The notes: generated from the sequence alone by a model not told the origin. A stretch of DNA of 64,000 nt from Mesorhizobium sp. (GCA_004017275.1 SAKE01000003.1:328309-392308), one strand, 5' to 3'; counted from the stretch's first letter, positions 1 through 10,087 are shown. Program-made: numbers and translations.

Positions 1-43
1 GACGCGCATCGCGGTTCTGCAAGGTGGAAAAGCGGCTGGTCAT
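1..43 (-). CDS. cpaF: CpaF pilus ATPase, first 14 codons only
   Basis: A reading frame opens with ATG at 43 and runs off the left edge. It overlaps the cpaE stop as ATGA (positions 43-40), the usual arrangement for coupled pilus genes. In Cpa/Tad clusters the secretion ATPase CpaF follows cpaE, so the identity comes from gene order; the 14 visible residues are too few for a family match. Confidence 0.5.
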   Translation of the reverse strand, partial: MTSRFSTLQNRDAR

Positions 44-1254
44 CCGGCCTTCCTCTTCAACAATCCACGGCCCATGCCAAACAGCGAGCGCGATTTCGCT
101 CGGGTTGGGACCGCTTCCTCCGGAAGGATGATCTTCTTCAGATCGTTGACGACATTGGCGTTGGGGTCGATCTCGTGCAGCGGCACGCCGCGATCGACCG
201 CCTCGCGCACCAGCCTGTAGTTGTTGGCGATACCGCCGACGAAATGCTCGCCGAGGATTTCCTGGACGTCCGCCTGCTTGATGCCGTTGTCGAACATCTT
301 CTGCTCGAAACGATTGACGATGACGTTCGGCTTCACTTCCTTGCCGGCCGTCTCGTAGACCGCCTGGATCAGCCGCTGCGTATGGCGCAGGCACGGCACC
401 GTCATTTCGGCGACGATGTAGAGCTTATTGGAACCAAGCAGCACCGTCTCGGTCCACGGAAACCAGGTGCGTGGCATGTCGATGACGACATTGTCGAAAT
501 AGGCCGAAACGAGGTCCAGCATGCGCACCACGACATCGGTCTTGAACGAGCGCATCTCCGAGGGATGCGTCGGCGCCGCCAGCACGCACAGCCCGCTTGC
601 GTGCTTGGACAGCATCACGTCGAGCAATTGCCGGTCGAGACGTTCGGGCTGGTTCTCGATCTCGGTGATGTCGAAACGCGGTTCGAGGTCGAGATATTCG
701 GCACAAGCGCCCTGCTGGAAATTGAGGTCGACGACGCAGGTCGACGCGCCGCGCGTGACCGAGTGATGCAACTGGAAGGCGGTCTGCAGCGCCAGCGTCG
801 TGGTACCGACACCGCCCGCGGCAGGCATGAAGGTGTAAATCTGCGACTCGGTGTTTTCCTCGCGTCCAGGCCCCTGCAGTGCCCGCACCACAGAGCGCAC
901 GAGATCGGCGGTGGTGATCGGCTTCACCAGGAAATCCGCGACCTTGAGCTGCACGAGGATGCGCACCGCGGCCGCGTTGAATTCCTGCGTGACCACGACA
1001 ACCGGCACCTTGTCCTCCAGCCGGCGCATGATGCGCTGCAGCGACTCGACCTCCTCCAGCCTTGCCGCATCCATGTCGACGATGATGGCGCCGAAGTCGG
1101 CCTCCTGAATTTCGCCGCGCAGCTCGGTGACATTCTTCTCCACTGTCGAGAGCTGGATGACCTCGGAGGCCGCAAATGCGGTCCGCGTGTCCTGCACAAA
1201 GGTCCCGTCGGTCGATATCAGCAGGATCTTCCTGGTCTTGATGCCGTTTGCCAT
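40..1254 (-). CDS. cpaE: Pilus assembly ATPase-like protein CpaE
   Basis: This 404-aa protein has the two-part CpaE layout. Residues about 8-125 form a receiver-like domain (ILLIST, IIVDMDAA, LVKP), and from about residue 138 there is a MinD/ParA-type ATPase domain. The P-loop reads AAGGVGTTTLA, so the usual Walker A lysines are replaced, as is common in CpaE. CpaE proteins help position the Flp/Tad pilus machine at the cell pole; that role is family knowledge. It lies 37 bases downstream of a small lipoprotein gene and overlaps cpaF by 4 bases, so it belongs to the cpaB-cpaC-lipoprotein-cpaE-cpaF operon on the minus strand. Confidence 0.93.
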   Translation of the reverse strand: MANGIKTRKILLISTDGTFVQDTRTAFAASEVIQLSTVEKNVTELRGEIQEADFGAIIVDMDAARLEEVESLQRIMRRLEDKVPVVVVTQEFNAAAVRILVQLKVADFLVKPITTADLVRSVVRALQGPGREENTESQIYTFMPAAGGVGTTTLALQTAFQLHHSVTRGASTCVVDLNFQQGACAEYLDLEPRFDITEIENQPERLDRQLLDVMLSKHASGLCVLAAPTHPSEMRSFKTDVVVRMLDLVSAYFDNVVIDMPRTWFPWTETVLLGSNKLYIVAEMTVPCLRHTQRLIQAVYETAGKEVKPNVIVNRFEQKMFDNGIKQADVQEILGEHFVGGIANNYRLVREAVDRGVPLHEIDPNANVVNDLKKIILPEEAVPTRAKSRSLFGMGRGLLKRKAG

Positions 1255-1291
1255 TCTGTCAGGTCGCCCGTTGGATCAGTTGCCCGTTGAT

Positions 1292-1561
1292 TCAGTTGCT
1301 TGCGCTGGACTGCGATGCCTTCGCATCGGCGGCCTGGTCGGGCGTGACAGCCGCAGCACTCTCGCGCTGGGCGGGCACCAGAAGCCTGGTGTTCTGGACC
1401 CCATATTTCCAGGGGTCGACCATCTGCATGACGGTGTTGGCGGCCTGCGCCTCGCCGGCGCCGCTCGTCGGCCCTTCGCTGCGCACATAGTCGTCGCTGG
1501 TGCAGCCGCCGGCAAAACCGGCCAGCAGCAAGGCGATGCTCGATCTCAAGACCAGGCGCAT
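1292..1561 (-). CDS. Small pilus-cluster lipoprotein in the CpaD position
   Basis: The 89-aa product has a clear lipoprotein signal: an arginine-flanked hydrophobic stretch followed by LAGFAGGC, with the lipidated cysteine at residue 20. The mature part is short, polar and rich in Ala, Gln and Ser. It sits 4 bases after cpaC, where many clusters encode the outer-membrane lipoprotein CpaD, but at under 90 residues it is much shorter than CpaD (about 200). It may be a reduced CpaD analogue or an unrelated pilotin that helps secretin assembly. Only the lipoprotein call is firm. Confidence 0.7.
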   Translation of the reverse strand: MRLVLRSSIALLLAGFAGGCTSDDYVRSEGPTSGAGEAQAANTVMQMVDPWKYGVQNTRLLVPAQRESAAAVTPDQAADAKASQSSASN

Positions 1562-1565
1562 GACT

Positions 1566-3011
1566 TCAGTCCTTCGGCAGGTCGAGGAAATGCCCAGCCG
1601 AAGCGGCCGCGGCAGGTTGGGTGACCCGGCCGTCGGCCAGCGCCACAGTGCGACTCGTCTCGGCGCTTTTCACTTCCTCGGTGTTGTTGAGAAAATAGTC
1701 GGCGTTGCTGGCCGGCTGCGTGCCGTCTGTCGGCTCGACGAGCTTCTTCGACGGATCGACCGGCTTGACCAGATAGGGCGTGACGATGATGACCAAGTCG
1801 GTCTCGCGTCGCTGATAGGATTTCGAGGAAAACAGCGCACCAAGCACCGGCATCTTGCCGAGGCCGGGAATGCGCGACGTGGTGATGTCGTTTTGCGACT
1901 GCAGCAATCCGGCGATCATGAAGCTCTGGCCGTTCTTCAGGTCGACCGACGTCCTGGCCCGACGCACGATAAAGCCGGGAACCGAGATCGTGCCGATATT
2001 GTAGGAGGCCGACGCATCGATCGAGGAGACTTCCGGCGCGATGTCGAGGCTGACCAGCCCGTCCTTCAGGACGGTCGGCGTGAAATCCAGGCTGACGCCA
2101 TATTTCTTGTAACTGACCGAGATCTTGCCGTTGTCCTCGGAGACCGGGATCGGGAATTCGCCGCCGGCGAGGAAGCTCGCCGTCTGGCCGGACCGGGCGA
2201 TCAGGTTCGGCTCAGCCAATCGACGGGCGAGACCCCGTTCTTCCAACGCCTTGATGGCGATATCGATCGACACGCCGTTCGACAGAAGCCGGCCGATGAT
2301 CTCACCGGTGCCGGCCGCCGGCACTGTACCGGGATCGATCGAGACGTCGCGCCCACCAAGGCCGTAGGCGAAGTTGGCGCTGTATTTGGCACCCAGATCC
2401 TGGCTGGCCTGACGGTTGATCTCGACGAAGCGGACATTGAGCTGGACTTGCTGCGACGACGAGATGTTGACCGAGTTGATCACCTCCTCGGTGCCGGAAA
2501 AGCGCGTTGCTATTTTGTTTGCTTTTTCGGCGGCGACGGCATCATCAGCCTCACCCGACAGCACGACACGGCCATTGGCCGAACCGACCCTGATCCTGGC
2601 ATCCGGCACGCTGGCGCGAATGGTGCTGGCCAGTTGGTCGGTGTCGAGCGTCACCTCGATGTCGACGGTGCCGACAAGCTGCTTCTTCTCGTCGAACAGC
2701 GCGATGCCGGTGGTGCCGAGATTGTTGCCGAGCACATAGAAAGATTTATCGGTCAGCGGATTGACGTTGGCGATCTCCGGGTCGCCGATGACGATCTGGT
2801 AGAAGGCAGCACTGGTCATGATTGTCTTCGGCTTGCCCTTGGCAACCTTGATCGACGCATTTTTGGTCGACGACACATAAACGATCTCGTTGTCGGCCCT
2901 CGCCGAGCTACCGAAGGCCAGCATCGCGGCGGCAGCCAGTGAAGCCGCGACAGCCACATTGCGCAAACCGCGCAACCGTCCCATGACCCGATATGTGATC
3001 AGCCCGAACAT
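1566..3011 (-). CDS. cpaC: Outer-membrane secretin CpaC (RcpA)
   Basis: The 481-aa protein has a signal peptide (VAVAASLAAAAMLAFGSSARA), a BON-like domain in the first half (VVLSGEADDAVAAEKANKIA) and a C-terminal secretin domain with LNVRFVEINRQ, LLSNGVSIDIAIKALEERG and SGQTASFLAGGEFPIPV. It forms the outer-membrane ring through which the Flp pilus exits. I start at ATG 3011, because GAGGGACGGGACG immediately before it is a good ribosome site; a GTG at 3026 is possible but has none. It lies 32 bases after cpaB. Confidence 0.95.
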   Translation of the reverse strand: MFGLITYRVMGRLRGLRNVAVAASLAAAAMLAFGSSARADNEIVYVSSTKNASIKVAKGKPKTIMTSAAFYQIVIGDPEIANVNPLTDKSFYVLGNNLGTTGIALFDEKKQLVGTVDIEVTLDTDQLASTIRASVPDARIRVGSANGRVVLSGEADDAVAAEKANKIATRFSGTEEVINSVNISSSQQVQLNVRFVEINRQASQDLGAKYSANFAYGLGGRDVSIDPGTVPAAGTGEIIGRLLSNGVSIDIAIKALEERGLARRLAEPNLIARSGQTASFLAGGEFPIPVSEDNGKISVSYKKYGVSLDFTPTVLKDGLVSLDIAPEVSSIDASASYNIGTISVPGFIVRRARTSVDLKNGQSFMIAGLLQSQNDITTSRIPGLGKMPVLGALFSSKSYQRRETDLVIIVTPYLVKPVDPSKKLVEPTDGTQPASNADYFLNNTEEVKSAETSRTVALADGRVTQPAAAASAGHFLDLPKD

Positions 3012-3043
3012 CGTCCCGTCCCTCACCCAGTCCCCACTGGCTT

Positions 3044-3970
3044 CTATTTCTGGTCCCGCGAAGGAACCTGGTATTCCTCGGCTTTTGTGCCGCGCGTCAC
3101 GATGACCGTCTTGAACTTCGGTTTCTCCGGCTCTTTCACCACAGCATCGAACAACGAACTGCCAGCGGCCTGCACGTTCGAGGCGACCGAGCCACCGAAG
3201 GAGGAGATGGTGGTGACACCGTTCTTGGCGTCACCGCCTTCGCTGGAGGACCGAAGCGACAGGGACAAGGTGCCGACGGTGCGGGCCAGCGCCACTTTCT
3301 GCGCACCGTCGGTCGTCACCTCGATGGTCACCGAATTGGAAATCTGCGGCGTCGTCTGGCGCTCGTCGGCGCCCTGCCCGACGCTCAGCACCTTGGCATC
3401 GGCGACAACGATCTCGGAGGTGATGGTGGAACCGGCCGCACCCTGCGCATTCTTGGCCACTTCCTGGATTTCGCCGGCATCGCGCGTCAGCACGACATCG
3501 ACACGGTCGCCTGGCGTGACGAAGCCGCCGACGCCGGCGATCTCGTCGGTGCGGATGGTCACCGCCCGCATTCCGGGCGTCATCATGTTGGAGAGTGTCG
3601 CGCGGCCGTTAGGCCCGGACAGCTTGGTCAGCAGCACCGGTTCGTTGACCTCGATCGGCGACAGCACCACGCGGCTGCCGTTGGCAAGCAACGCATTGAT
3701 CGTCGTGAAGGCGCCCTGCGGCACGGACTCTTGCGACCACGGAATTTCGCTAAGTTGCGCCCGGTCGAGTTCCATGCCGTAACGCAGCGGCGCATTCGCC
3801 ACCACGATGGTCTTGAACTCCACCTTGGGCACAACAGGCGCCGGTATCGATGCCGTCTTCTCTTCGGAATCGGCCTTGGCCTGGCTCTTGACCCAGAAAT
3901 CCGCGGCAAAGATCGAGATCGCGCCAAAAACGGCGGCGATGCCGATCATCGATATTGCCTTGCCCCTCAC
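3044..3970 (-). CDS. cpaB: Pilus assembly protein CpaB (RcpC)
   Basis: The 308-aa protein begins with an N-terminal membrane anchor (GIAAVFGAISIFAADFWV). A SAF domain follows (residues about 50-115, VVANAPLRYGMELDRAQL), then the RcpC region with MRAVTIRTDEIAGVGGFVTP and GDRVDVVLTRD. CpaB is a periplasmic partner of the CpaC secretin. Translation appears to start at GTG 3970, with AGGGG 8 bases upstream. It is the first gene of the minus-strand pilus operon here. The prepilin peptidase cpaA and the pilin gene that often precede it are absent; parE lies divergently beyond 227 bases. Confidence 0.93.
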   Translation of the reverse strand: MRGKAISMIGIAAVFGAISIFAADFWVKSQAKADSEEKTASIPAPVVPKVEFKTIVVANAPLRYGMELDRAQLSEIPWSQESVPQGAFTTINALLANGSRVVLSPIEVNEPVLLTKLSGPNGRATLSNMMTPGMRAVTIRTDEIAGVGGFVTPGDRVDVVLTRDAGEIQEVAKNAQGAAGSTITSEIVVADAKVLSVGQGADERQTTPQISNSVTIEVTTDGAQKVALARTVGTLSLSLRSSSEGGDAKNGVTTISSFGGSVASNVQAAGSSLFDAVVKEPEKPKFKTVIVTRGTKAEEYQVPSRDQK

Positions 3971-4197
3971 GCCTAAACCCCTGATATCAGCAGTTTCTTG
4001 TTATGTTGGGCCACGCTAGGCGTCATTGTTAAAGAATCAGGAATCTTGCGCGGCGGCATTTGACCTATTTCCACCGCCTTGGTTATCGAATGGTTTTGGG
4101 CTAAGAGGGACCAGACCCCCGAACGGAACAGGAACCTCGGTCGCTTGGCGCTGAAAAGCGTGGCAGTATCGCGACGTGATTCGCAGCACCGGACCCT

Positions 4198-6261
4198 ATG
4201 GCAGGCATGGACGACAACAACGATCTCTTCGGCAATATCGACAAGCAGCCGCAGCCGGTTCGCACGCCGGCGCGCCCGGCGGATCCGCTGGTGCAGGCCG
4301 CTAAGCGTCCTGCCGCAACCAGGGATGGCAGCGAGGGCTATAGCGCCGCCGACATCGAGGTTCTGGAAGGGCTGGAGCCGGTGCGCCGCCGGCCAGGCAT
4401 GTATATCGGCGGCACCGACGACAAGGCGATGCACCATCTGTTCGCCGAGGTCATCGACAATTCGATGGATGAAGCGGTTGCCGGCCATGCCACCTTCATC
4501 GATGTCGAACTCTCGGCCGATGGCTATCTCACCGTCACCGACAATGGCCGCGGCATTCCGGTCGATCTGCATCCGAAGTTCAAAAAGCCGGCACTCGAAG
4601 TGATCATGACGACGCTGCATTCTGGCGGCAAGTTCGACTCCAAGGTCTACGAGACATCGGGCGGCCTGCATGGCGTCGGCGTGTCAGTGGTCAATGCGCT
4701 GTCGGACCATCTCGAGGTCGAGGTCGCACGGGGACGGCAACTCTATCGGCAGAAATTCTCGCGCGGCGTTCCCGTGACCGGCCTCGAGCAGTTGGGCGAG
4801 GTCCACAACCGGCGCGGCACAAAAATCCGCTTCCACCCCGACGAGCAGATTTTCGGCAAGGGCGCGGCATTCGAACCGGCGCGGCTCTACCGCATGACGC
4901 GCTCGAAAGCCTATCTGTTCGGCGGCGTCGAAATCCGCTGGACCTGCGATCCGTCGCTAATCAAGGAAAAGGATCCAACACCAGCCAAGGCGGAATTCCA
5001 TTTTCCCGGCGGCCTGAAGGACTATCTCAAGGCATCGCTCGGCGACGACTTCCAGGTGACGCGCGAGATTTTCGCCGGCAAGAGCGACAAGCAAGGCGGC
5101 CATGGCTCGCTCGAATGGGCGGTGACCTGGTTCGGCGGCGACGGCTTCATCAATTCCTATTGCAACACCATCCCGACCGGCGAAGGCGGCACTCACGAAG
5201 CCGGTTTCCGCAACGTGCTGACGCGGGGCCTGCGCGCCTATGCCGACCTCGTCGGCAACAAGCGTGCCTCGATCGTCACCTCGGAAGACGTCATGATCTC
5301 GGCGGCGGGCATGCTGTCGGTGTTCATCCGCGAGCCGGAATTCGTCGGCCAGACCAAGGACAGGCTGGCGACGATCGAGGCCATTCGAATCGTCGAAACC
5401 GCGATTCGTGACCCGTTCGACCATTGGTTGGCCGACAATCCTCAGGAAGCGTCGAAGCTGCTCGAATGGGTGATCGCACGCGCCGACGAACGGGTACGCC
5501 GACGCCAGGAAAAGGAAGTGTCGCGCAAGAGCGCGGTGCGCAAGCTGCGGCTGCCGGGCAAGCTCGCCGACTGCACGCAAAATGCCGCCGCGGGTGCTGA
5601 ACTCTTCATCGTCGAAGGTGATTCGGCCGGCGGCTCGGCCAAGCAGGCGCGGGACCGCGCCAGCCAGGCGGTGCTGCCGCTGCGTGGAAAAATCCTCAAC
5701 GTCGCCAGCGCCGGCAACGACAAGCTGGCCGCCAACCAGCAGATCTCGGACCTGATCCAGGCGCTCGGCTGCGGCACGCGGTCGAAATACCGCGACGAGG
5801 ATCTGCGTTACGACCGCGTGATCATCATGACCGACGCCGATGTCGACGGCGCCCACATCGCTTCGTTGCTGATCACCTTCTTCTACCAGGAGATGCCGGC
5901 GCTGGTGCGTGGCGGCCACCTTTATCTCGCCGTGCCGCCGCTTTACTCGATCAGGCAAGGCGGCAAGGTAGCCTATGCCCGCGACGACGCGCACAAGGAT
6001 GAACTCCTGCGCACTGAGTTCACCGGGCGCGGCAAGGTCGAGCTTGGCCGCTTTAAGGGTCTGGGCGAGATGATGGCCGCGCAGCTCAAGGAAACCACGA
6101 TGGATCCGAGGAAGCGCACGCTGCTCAGGATCGATGTGATCGACGCCGAGACCGCGACCAAGGATGCCGTCGATGCGTTGATGGGCACCAAGCCTGAAGC
6201 CCGCTTTCGCTTCATCCAGGAACGCGCCGAGTTCGCCGAGACGGAAGTGCTGGATATCTAG
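4198..6261 (+). CDS. parE: DNA topoisomerase IV subunit B (ParE)
   Basis: The 687-aa type II topoisomerase ATPase subunit separates replicated chromosomes together with ParC. The GHKL ATPase motifs are visible (EVIDNSMDEA, DNGRGIPV, TSGGLHGVGVSVVNALS). The TOPRIM half has EGDSAGGSAKQARDR, PLRGKILNV and the metal-binding TDADVDGAHI. ParE is preferred over GyrB because the protein is short for GyrB (about 800 aa) and opens with the DDNNDLFG leader typical of rhizobial ParE. It is transcribed alone, divergently from the pilus operon. Confidence 0.95.
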   Translation: MAGMDDNNDLFGNIDKQPQPVRTPARPADPLVQAAKRPAATRDGSEGYSAADIEVLEGLEPVRRRPGMYIGGTDDKAMHHLFAEVIDNSMDEAVAGHATFIDVELSADGYLTVTDNGRGIPVDLHPKFKKPALEVIMTTLHSGGKFDSKVYETSGGLHGVGVSVVNALSDHLEVEVARGRQLYRQKFSRGVPVTGLEQLGEVHNRRGTKIRFHPDEQIFGKGAAFEPARLYRMTRSKAYLFGGVEIRWTCDPSLIKEKDPTPAKAEFHFPGGLKDYLKASLGDDFQVTREIFAGKSDKQGGHGSLEWAVTWFGGDGFINSYCNTIPTGEGGTHEAGFRNVLTRGLRAYADLVGNKRASIVTSEDVMISAAGMLSVFIREPEFVGQTKDRLATIEAIRIVETAIRDPFDHWLADNPQEASKLLEWVIARADERVRRRQEKEVSRKSAVRKLRLPGKLADCTQNAAAGAELFIVEGDSAGGSAKQARDRASQAVLPLRGKILNVASAGNDKLAANQQISDLIQALGCGTRSKYRDEDLRYDRVIIMTDADVDGAHIASLLITFFYQEMPALVRGGHLYLAVPPLYSIRQGGKVAYARDDAHKDELLRTEFTGRGKVELGRFKGLGEMMAAQLKETTMDPRKRTLLRIDVIDAETATKDAVDALMGTKPEARFRFIQERAEFAETEVLDI

Positions 6262-6305
6262 CCGCCAGCCGGTCCAAAACAAGCTCCAGTTGCGGAGACG
6301 AGCAT

Positions 6306-8372
6306 GTGACCTGGTCGCGGCTGAAAGGCTATTTCGAGACGAGCTTGGCTGGGCTGACGCAACCGACGCGCTCGGACTGGATTTTCGCCCTGCGCACCGT
6401 CTCGGCCGGCCTGATCGCACTTCTGGCCGCCTACGCGCTGAAGCTCGACCATCCGCAATGGGCCATGATGACGGTGTTCATCGTCGCTCAGCCTGTTGCC
6501 GGCATGGTGCTGGCGAAGGGCTTCTACCGGCTGCTCGGCACATTGGTCGGCGGCATAGCCGCGATCGGTATCACCACCGTGTTCGGCGCCAACCCCTGGG
6601 TTCTGGTGACGGTGCTTGCCGTCTGGATCGGCATCTGTACCTTCGTCTCGTCGCTGCTGCGCAATCCCGAAGCTTATGGTGCCGCCCTTGCCGGCTACAC
6701 CGCGATGATCATCGGCCTGCCCGCTTTCGGACAACCGCACCTCGTCGTCGACCTCGCGGTGGCGCGCTGTGCCGAGATCGTGCTCGGCATCGTCTGTGCC
6801 GGCCTGACCAGCCGGCTGATCCTGCCGAAACTGGCCAGCGACGCCATTGTGTCGCGCCTGAAACGCTGCATCCTCGATCTCGCGACATATGCCGGCGGAG
6901 CGTTCTCCGGCGGCGATCCCGCAACGCTGTCCGGCTTGCACCGAAAGCTGGTCGCCGACACCCAGACGCTTGGCGAGATGCGCGCCTATGCCAGGCTCGA
7001 AGCACCGAGCTTCGCGCCGCGCGCCCATCCGGTCCGGCGCACCATAGGACAGTTGCTCTCGGCCCTGTCGGCCGCACGCGCGCTGCATTCGCACGCCGCC
7101 CCGAAGAATGCGGCGCTCATTCCGGTGCGGTCGGAATTACAGTCGCTGGTCAGCGAACTGGCGACAAAGCCCGGCGCATTGGACGATACCGCGCTGTGGG
7201 TGGCTCGGCTCGATGTGATAGCCGGAAACGCCCGGCAAATGCCCAATGCCTCGACGGACCAGGGCGACGACAGGGTCGGCACCATCACCCGTCTCACCAT
7301 CGCCGCCGATTTCGCCGAGGCGCTCAAGCAGGTGCTGCGCGGCCTCGACGCCTTGCGTGCGCCGGTCACGCGCCCGGTTCGCGGCAGCAGGCAGCCTGCG
7401 CTGGTGGTGCATCGCGATTACCCCGGCGCAGCGCGCAACGCGGTGCGCGCCGCCCTTGCCACACTGCTGGTCGCGGCTTTCTGGCTGACGACGAGATGGT
7501 CGGAAGCGGCTGGGACAGTCATTCTCGTTGCCGTCGTGTCGAGCCTGTTTGCCGCTCGCCCCGACCCCGTGCAGGTCGCCTGGGGCTTTTTCAAGGGAAC
7601 GCTGCTGGCGCTGCCCTTTGCCTTTCTCGTTGGCCAGATCGCGCTGCCTGCCCTGCCCGGCTTCGGCTGGTTCATGCTGTTTGTCGTGCCGATCCTGGTG
7701 CCGACGGCACTGGCGATGGCCAATCCACGCTATGTCGGCGTGGCGACGGCCTTCGCCATCAACTTCCTCGCCTTCCTCAGCCCACATCAGGCCATGACTT
7801 ACGATCCCGGACCCTTCTTCGCCGGTTCGGCGTCGATCCTGGTCGGCATCCTGCTGGCGATCGGTGTCTTCATCGTCGTGCTGCCCGCCGATCCGTGGCT
7901 TGCCGCCAACCGTATCGTGCGCGCCATGCGCGAGGACCTGGCGCGCCTTTGCCTGCACGAGCGCGTGCCGAGGCGTTCGGCCTTCGAGAGCCTCGCCTAT
8001 GATCGCATCAACCAGTTGATGCCGCTGGTGCAGAATGCCGGCCGGAAGGGCGATGCGGTTCTGGGCGGCGGCGTCGCCGCCGTCACCGTCGGCCTGGAGG
8101 TCCTGCGGCTGCGCGATGCAAGCCAAAGCCATGCCCTCCCGTCCGAGACCGCGCTGTCGATCGCCAACTTCCTGAGAGGACTAGCCCGCGAACTGCTCTT
8201 TCGCGCGCCCGGTGATCCGCAGACGTCTACCGTCGCCGTCGCCCGCCAATATGCGGCGAGCATCGCCCAGCGAAACGGTACCGGCGAATTGCTGCAGATC
8301 GCGGCATCGCTGCGCATCATCGCCGCGGCGATGGAGGATTTCCCGGATTTTTTTGCGAACAACAGGCCTTAG
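6306..8372 (+). CDS. FUSC-family inner-membrane exporter
   Basis: The 688-aa protein has the duplicated FUSC architecture: a cluster of hydrophobic helices at the N-terminus (residues about 20-170), a long soluble middle region, a second helix cluster (about 385-560), then a cytoplasmic tail. Members include fusaric-acid resistance proteins and the aromatic-acid exporter AaeB, which release toxic aromatic acids. The substrate cannot be read from sequence. The start is GTG 6306; a nearby ATG at 6304 is out of frame. No membrane-fusion partner is adjacent, so it may act alone. Confidence 0.88.
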   Translation: MTWSRLKGYFETSLAGLTQPTRSDWIFALRTVSAGLIALLAAYALKLDHPQWAMMTVFIVAQPVAGMVLAKGFYRLLGTLVGGIAAIGITTVFGANPWVLVTVLAVWIGICTFVSSLLRNPEAYGAALAGYTAMIIGLPAFGQPHLVVDLAVARCAEIVLGIVCAGLTSRLILPKLASDAIVSRLKRCILDLATYAGGAFSGGDPATLSGLHRKLVADTQTLGEMRAYARLEAPSFAPRAHPVRRTIGQLLSALSAARALHSHAAPKNAALIPVRSELQSLVSELATKPGALDDTALWVARLDVIAGNARQMPNASTDQGDDRVGTITRLTIAADFAEALKQVLRGLDALRAPVTRPVRGSRQPALVVHRDYPGAARNAVRAALATLLVAAFWLTTRWSEAAGTVILVAVVSSLFAARPDPVQVAWGFFKGTLLALPFAFLVGQIALPALPGFGWFMLFVVPILVPTALAMANPRYVGVATAFAINFLAFLSPHQAMTYDPGPFFAGSASILVGILLAIGVFIVVLPADPWLAANRIVRAMREDLARLCLHERVPRRSAFESLAYDRINQLMPLVQNAGRKGDAVLGGGVAAVTVGLEVLRLRDASQSHALPSETALSIANFLRGLARELLFRAPGDPQTSTVAVARQYAASIAQRNGTGELLQIAASLRIIAAAMEDFPDFFANNRP

Positions 8373-8394
8373 CGCGCTGGCGATGGTCCACTGG

Positions 8395-8733
8395 TCAGAC
8401 ATCCAATCGGCGCCCGTGCCGAGCGACGTCATACGCGATCGTATTTCGCGAATCCCAACTTGCAGCCAAAGCCCTGGATGTAGTGGACAGGATTGTCGCT
8501 GGAATTCCGATTTCGTGCTGGATTTCCCAACCAATGACCGGGTCCAGCAGTTCCGGCCCTGCATCATCCGGCAAGGCAACAAGAATATCCCAGTCGCTAT
8601 CGGGTCGATTGTCGCCCCGTGCTCGACTGCCGAACAGCCAGATAGAATCGGGGTTCAGGCGAACCCGGATTTCATCGATCAGCGGTCTGATCTCGGCCGG
8701 CACCGTGAAACGCTTTGAGGATGGATAGCGCAT
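8395..8733 (-). CDS. MNT-type minimal nucleotidyltransferase
   Basis: The 112-aa protein carries the polymerase-beta-like motif GSRARGDNRPDSDWDI, with the paired metal-binding aspartates in DWD. MNT proteins often act as antitoxins beside a HEPN protein and can AMPylate the partner toxin. No HEPN gene is visible on either side, so a toxin-antitoxin role is not supported here. ATG 8733 is chosen over the upstream TTG at 8739. It is convergent with the FUSC gene. Confidence 0.82.
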   Translation of the reverse strand: MRYPSSKRFTVPAEIRPLIDEIRVRLNPDSIWLFGSRARGDNRPDSDWDILVALPDDAGPELLDPVIGWEIQHEIGIPATILSTTSRALAASWDSRNTIAYDVARHGRRLDV

Positions 8734-8810
8734 GCTCAAAACATAATACCAATTTTTCGCGCCGACAACGCAATGGCATCGAAACCTGCCAGCCCTCCAG
8801 AAGGGCCAAG

Positions 8811-9935
8811 CTAAGCGGCGGCGATCGCCAGCGCATGGCCCCTCGCGTTCTCGCGCAGCGCGTCGAGATGGATCGACTTGACCAAGGCCGCGAGATCGCC
8901 CTCGGCGGACTGCCCGCCCACCTCTTTCAGCATCAGCCAGCTGACCTCCTGCACACCGGCGACACGCTTGCCATTGGCGACCTCACGCCAGATCTTCAGC
9001 GCGCGCAGGATGATGGCGTGGGTGGCGGCGGCGAGGCCAGCACTGCGGAACAACGCCTGCAAGGCCACATCGTGCCCGCCGGCCAGCAGCGCCCTCACCC
9101 TTTGTTCGGACTGCTGGCTGAGTGCGACCAGCGCCGAGCCGAAGAAATCGACCTTGCCATGCGCGACGGTGCGGATCAGGAAGCTCGCGGTAAGATCGCC
9201 GCGCAGCCTGAGATGCTCGATCAGCGCTGCATGTTCTTCCTGGCGCGTGCGCTCGATCAGCGTCACCGAAGCCTTGACGCAGGCGTCACGCATGACGCGG
9301 TCGGCTCGCGCCGTGCCCATCAATGCCATCACCAGCGGCGACGTTTTCAGCATCTCGCCGAGCTTGACGAGCAGCATATGCCGGCAGTCGGCAGGCAGGC
9401 GGGCGTCCGATATCAGCGCCTCGCGCACCAAGGGCAGATGGCCGTGGCGTTCGGCCATGCGGCGGAAGCTGAGCGAGGCGATGTCGGCACCGCTGTTGGC
9501 GAGCAGCACGGCACAGGCCTCCGCCTCGCCGATCTCGGCGATGGCCGCCGACAGCGCCATTGAGACGAGCGGCCGGTCGGCGATCAATTTTTGCGTCACC
9601 TTCGGACTTGATGCCACGCGGTTGATCAGATCGGCGTCGGTGAGCAGCGGCGAGCGTGCCAGCACCACGCCGGCGACTTCCGGCTGGTCGGAGGCCAGCA
9701 CGCTGATAATCTGCAGTGGTGCATGATGGCTCATAGACAGCGCCTCGGCCATCGCCAGACGCACTTTCGACGAGGCATCGTCGAGCAACAGCGTCAGCGC
9801 CGCCTCGGCGGCGCAGCGGTCCTCGAAAGGCAATTCGGAATTGATATAGGCCCGGGCCAGAGCACTCGCCGCGGCGGCGCGCTCCGACACCCTGGCCGTG
9901 TAGATCCATTTCAGGAAATGCGAAACAACAACCAT
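8811..9935 (-). CDS. DUF2336 domain protein
   Basis: The 374-aa soluble protein is built of alpha-helical repeats typical of DUF2336 (for example FEDRCAAEAALTLLLDDAS and VRLAMAEALSMSHHAPLQII), resembling HEAT-like repeats. No catalytic motif is visible. DUF2336 proteins are widespread in alphaproteobacteria and of unknown function. It appears monocistronic. Confidence 0.82.
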   Translation of the reverse strand: MVVVSHFLKWIYTARVSERAAAASALARAYINSELPFEDRCAAEAALTLLLDDASSKVRLAMAEALSMSHHAPLQIISVLASDQPEVAGVVLARSPLLTDADLINRVASSPKVTQKLIADRPLVSMALSAAIAEIGEAEACAVLLANSGADIASLSFRRMAERHGHLPLVREALISDARLPADCRHMLLVKLGEMLKTSPLVMALMGTARADRVMRDACVKASVTLIERTRQEEHAALIEHLRLRGDLTASFLIRTVAHGKVDFFGSALVALSQQSEQRVRALLAGGHDVALQALFRSAGLAAATHAIILRALKIWREVANGKRVAGVQEVSWLMLKEVGGQSAEGDLAALVKSIHLDALRENARGHALAIAAA

Positions 9936-10087
9936 GCCCGTCTGCTTACGCCCCTTGCCAGAAGGTTTCTGGCCCCGGTCAGGACGGTAGGCAGAAATGG
10001 TTTACGAACGGTTCACCATGTTCATTAACTGGCTTGCGGGCTTGGTTTGCAGCGCATATCAACCGTCAAACAGTGGAGGAGTGAGAA

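Noticed and set aside
8395..8733. MNT-HEPN toxin-antitoxin pair
   Set aside because: No HEPN partner is present on either side.
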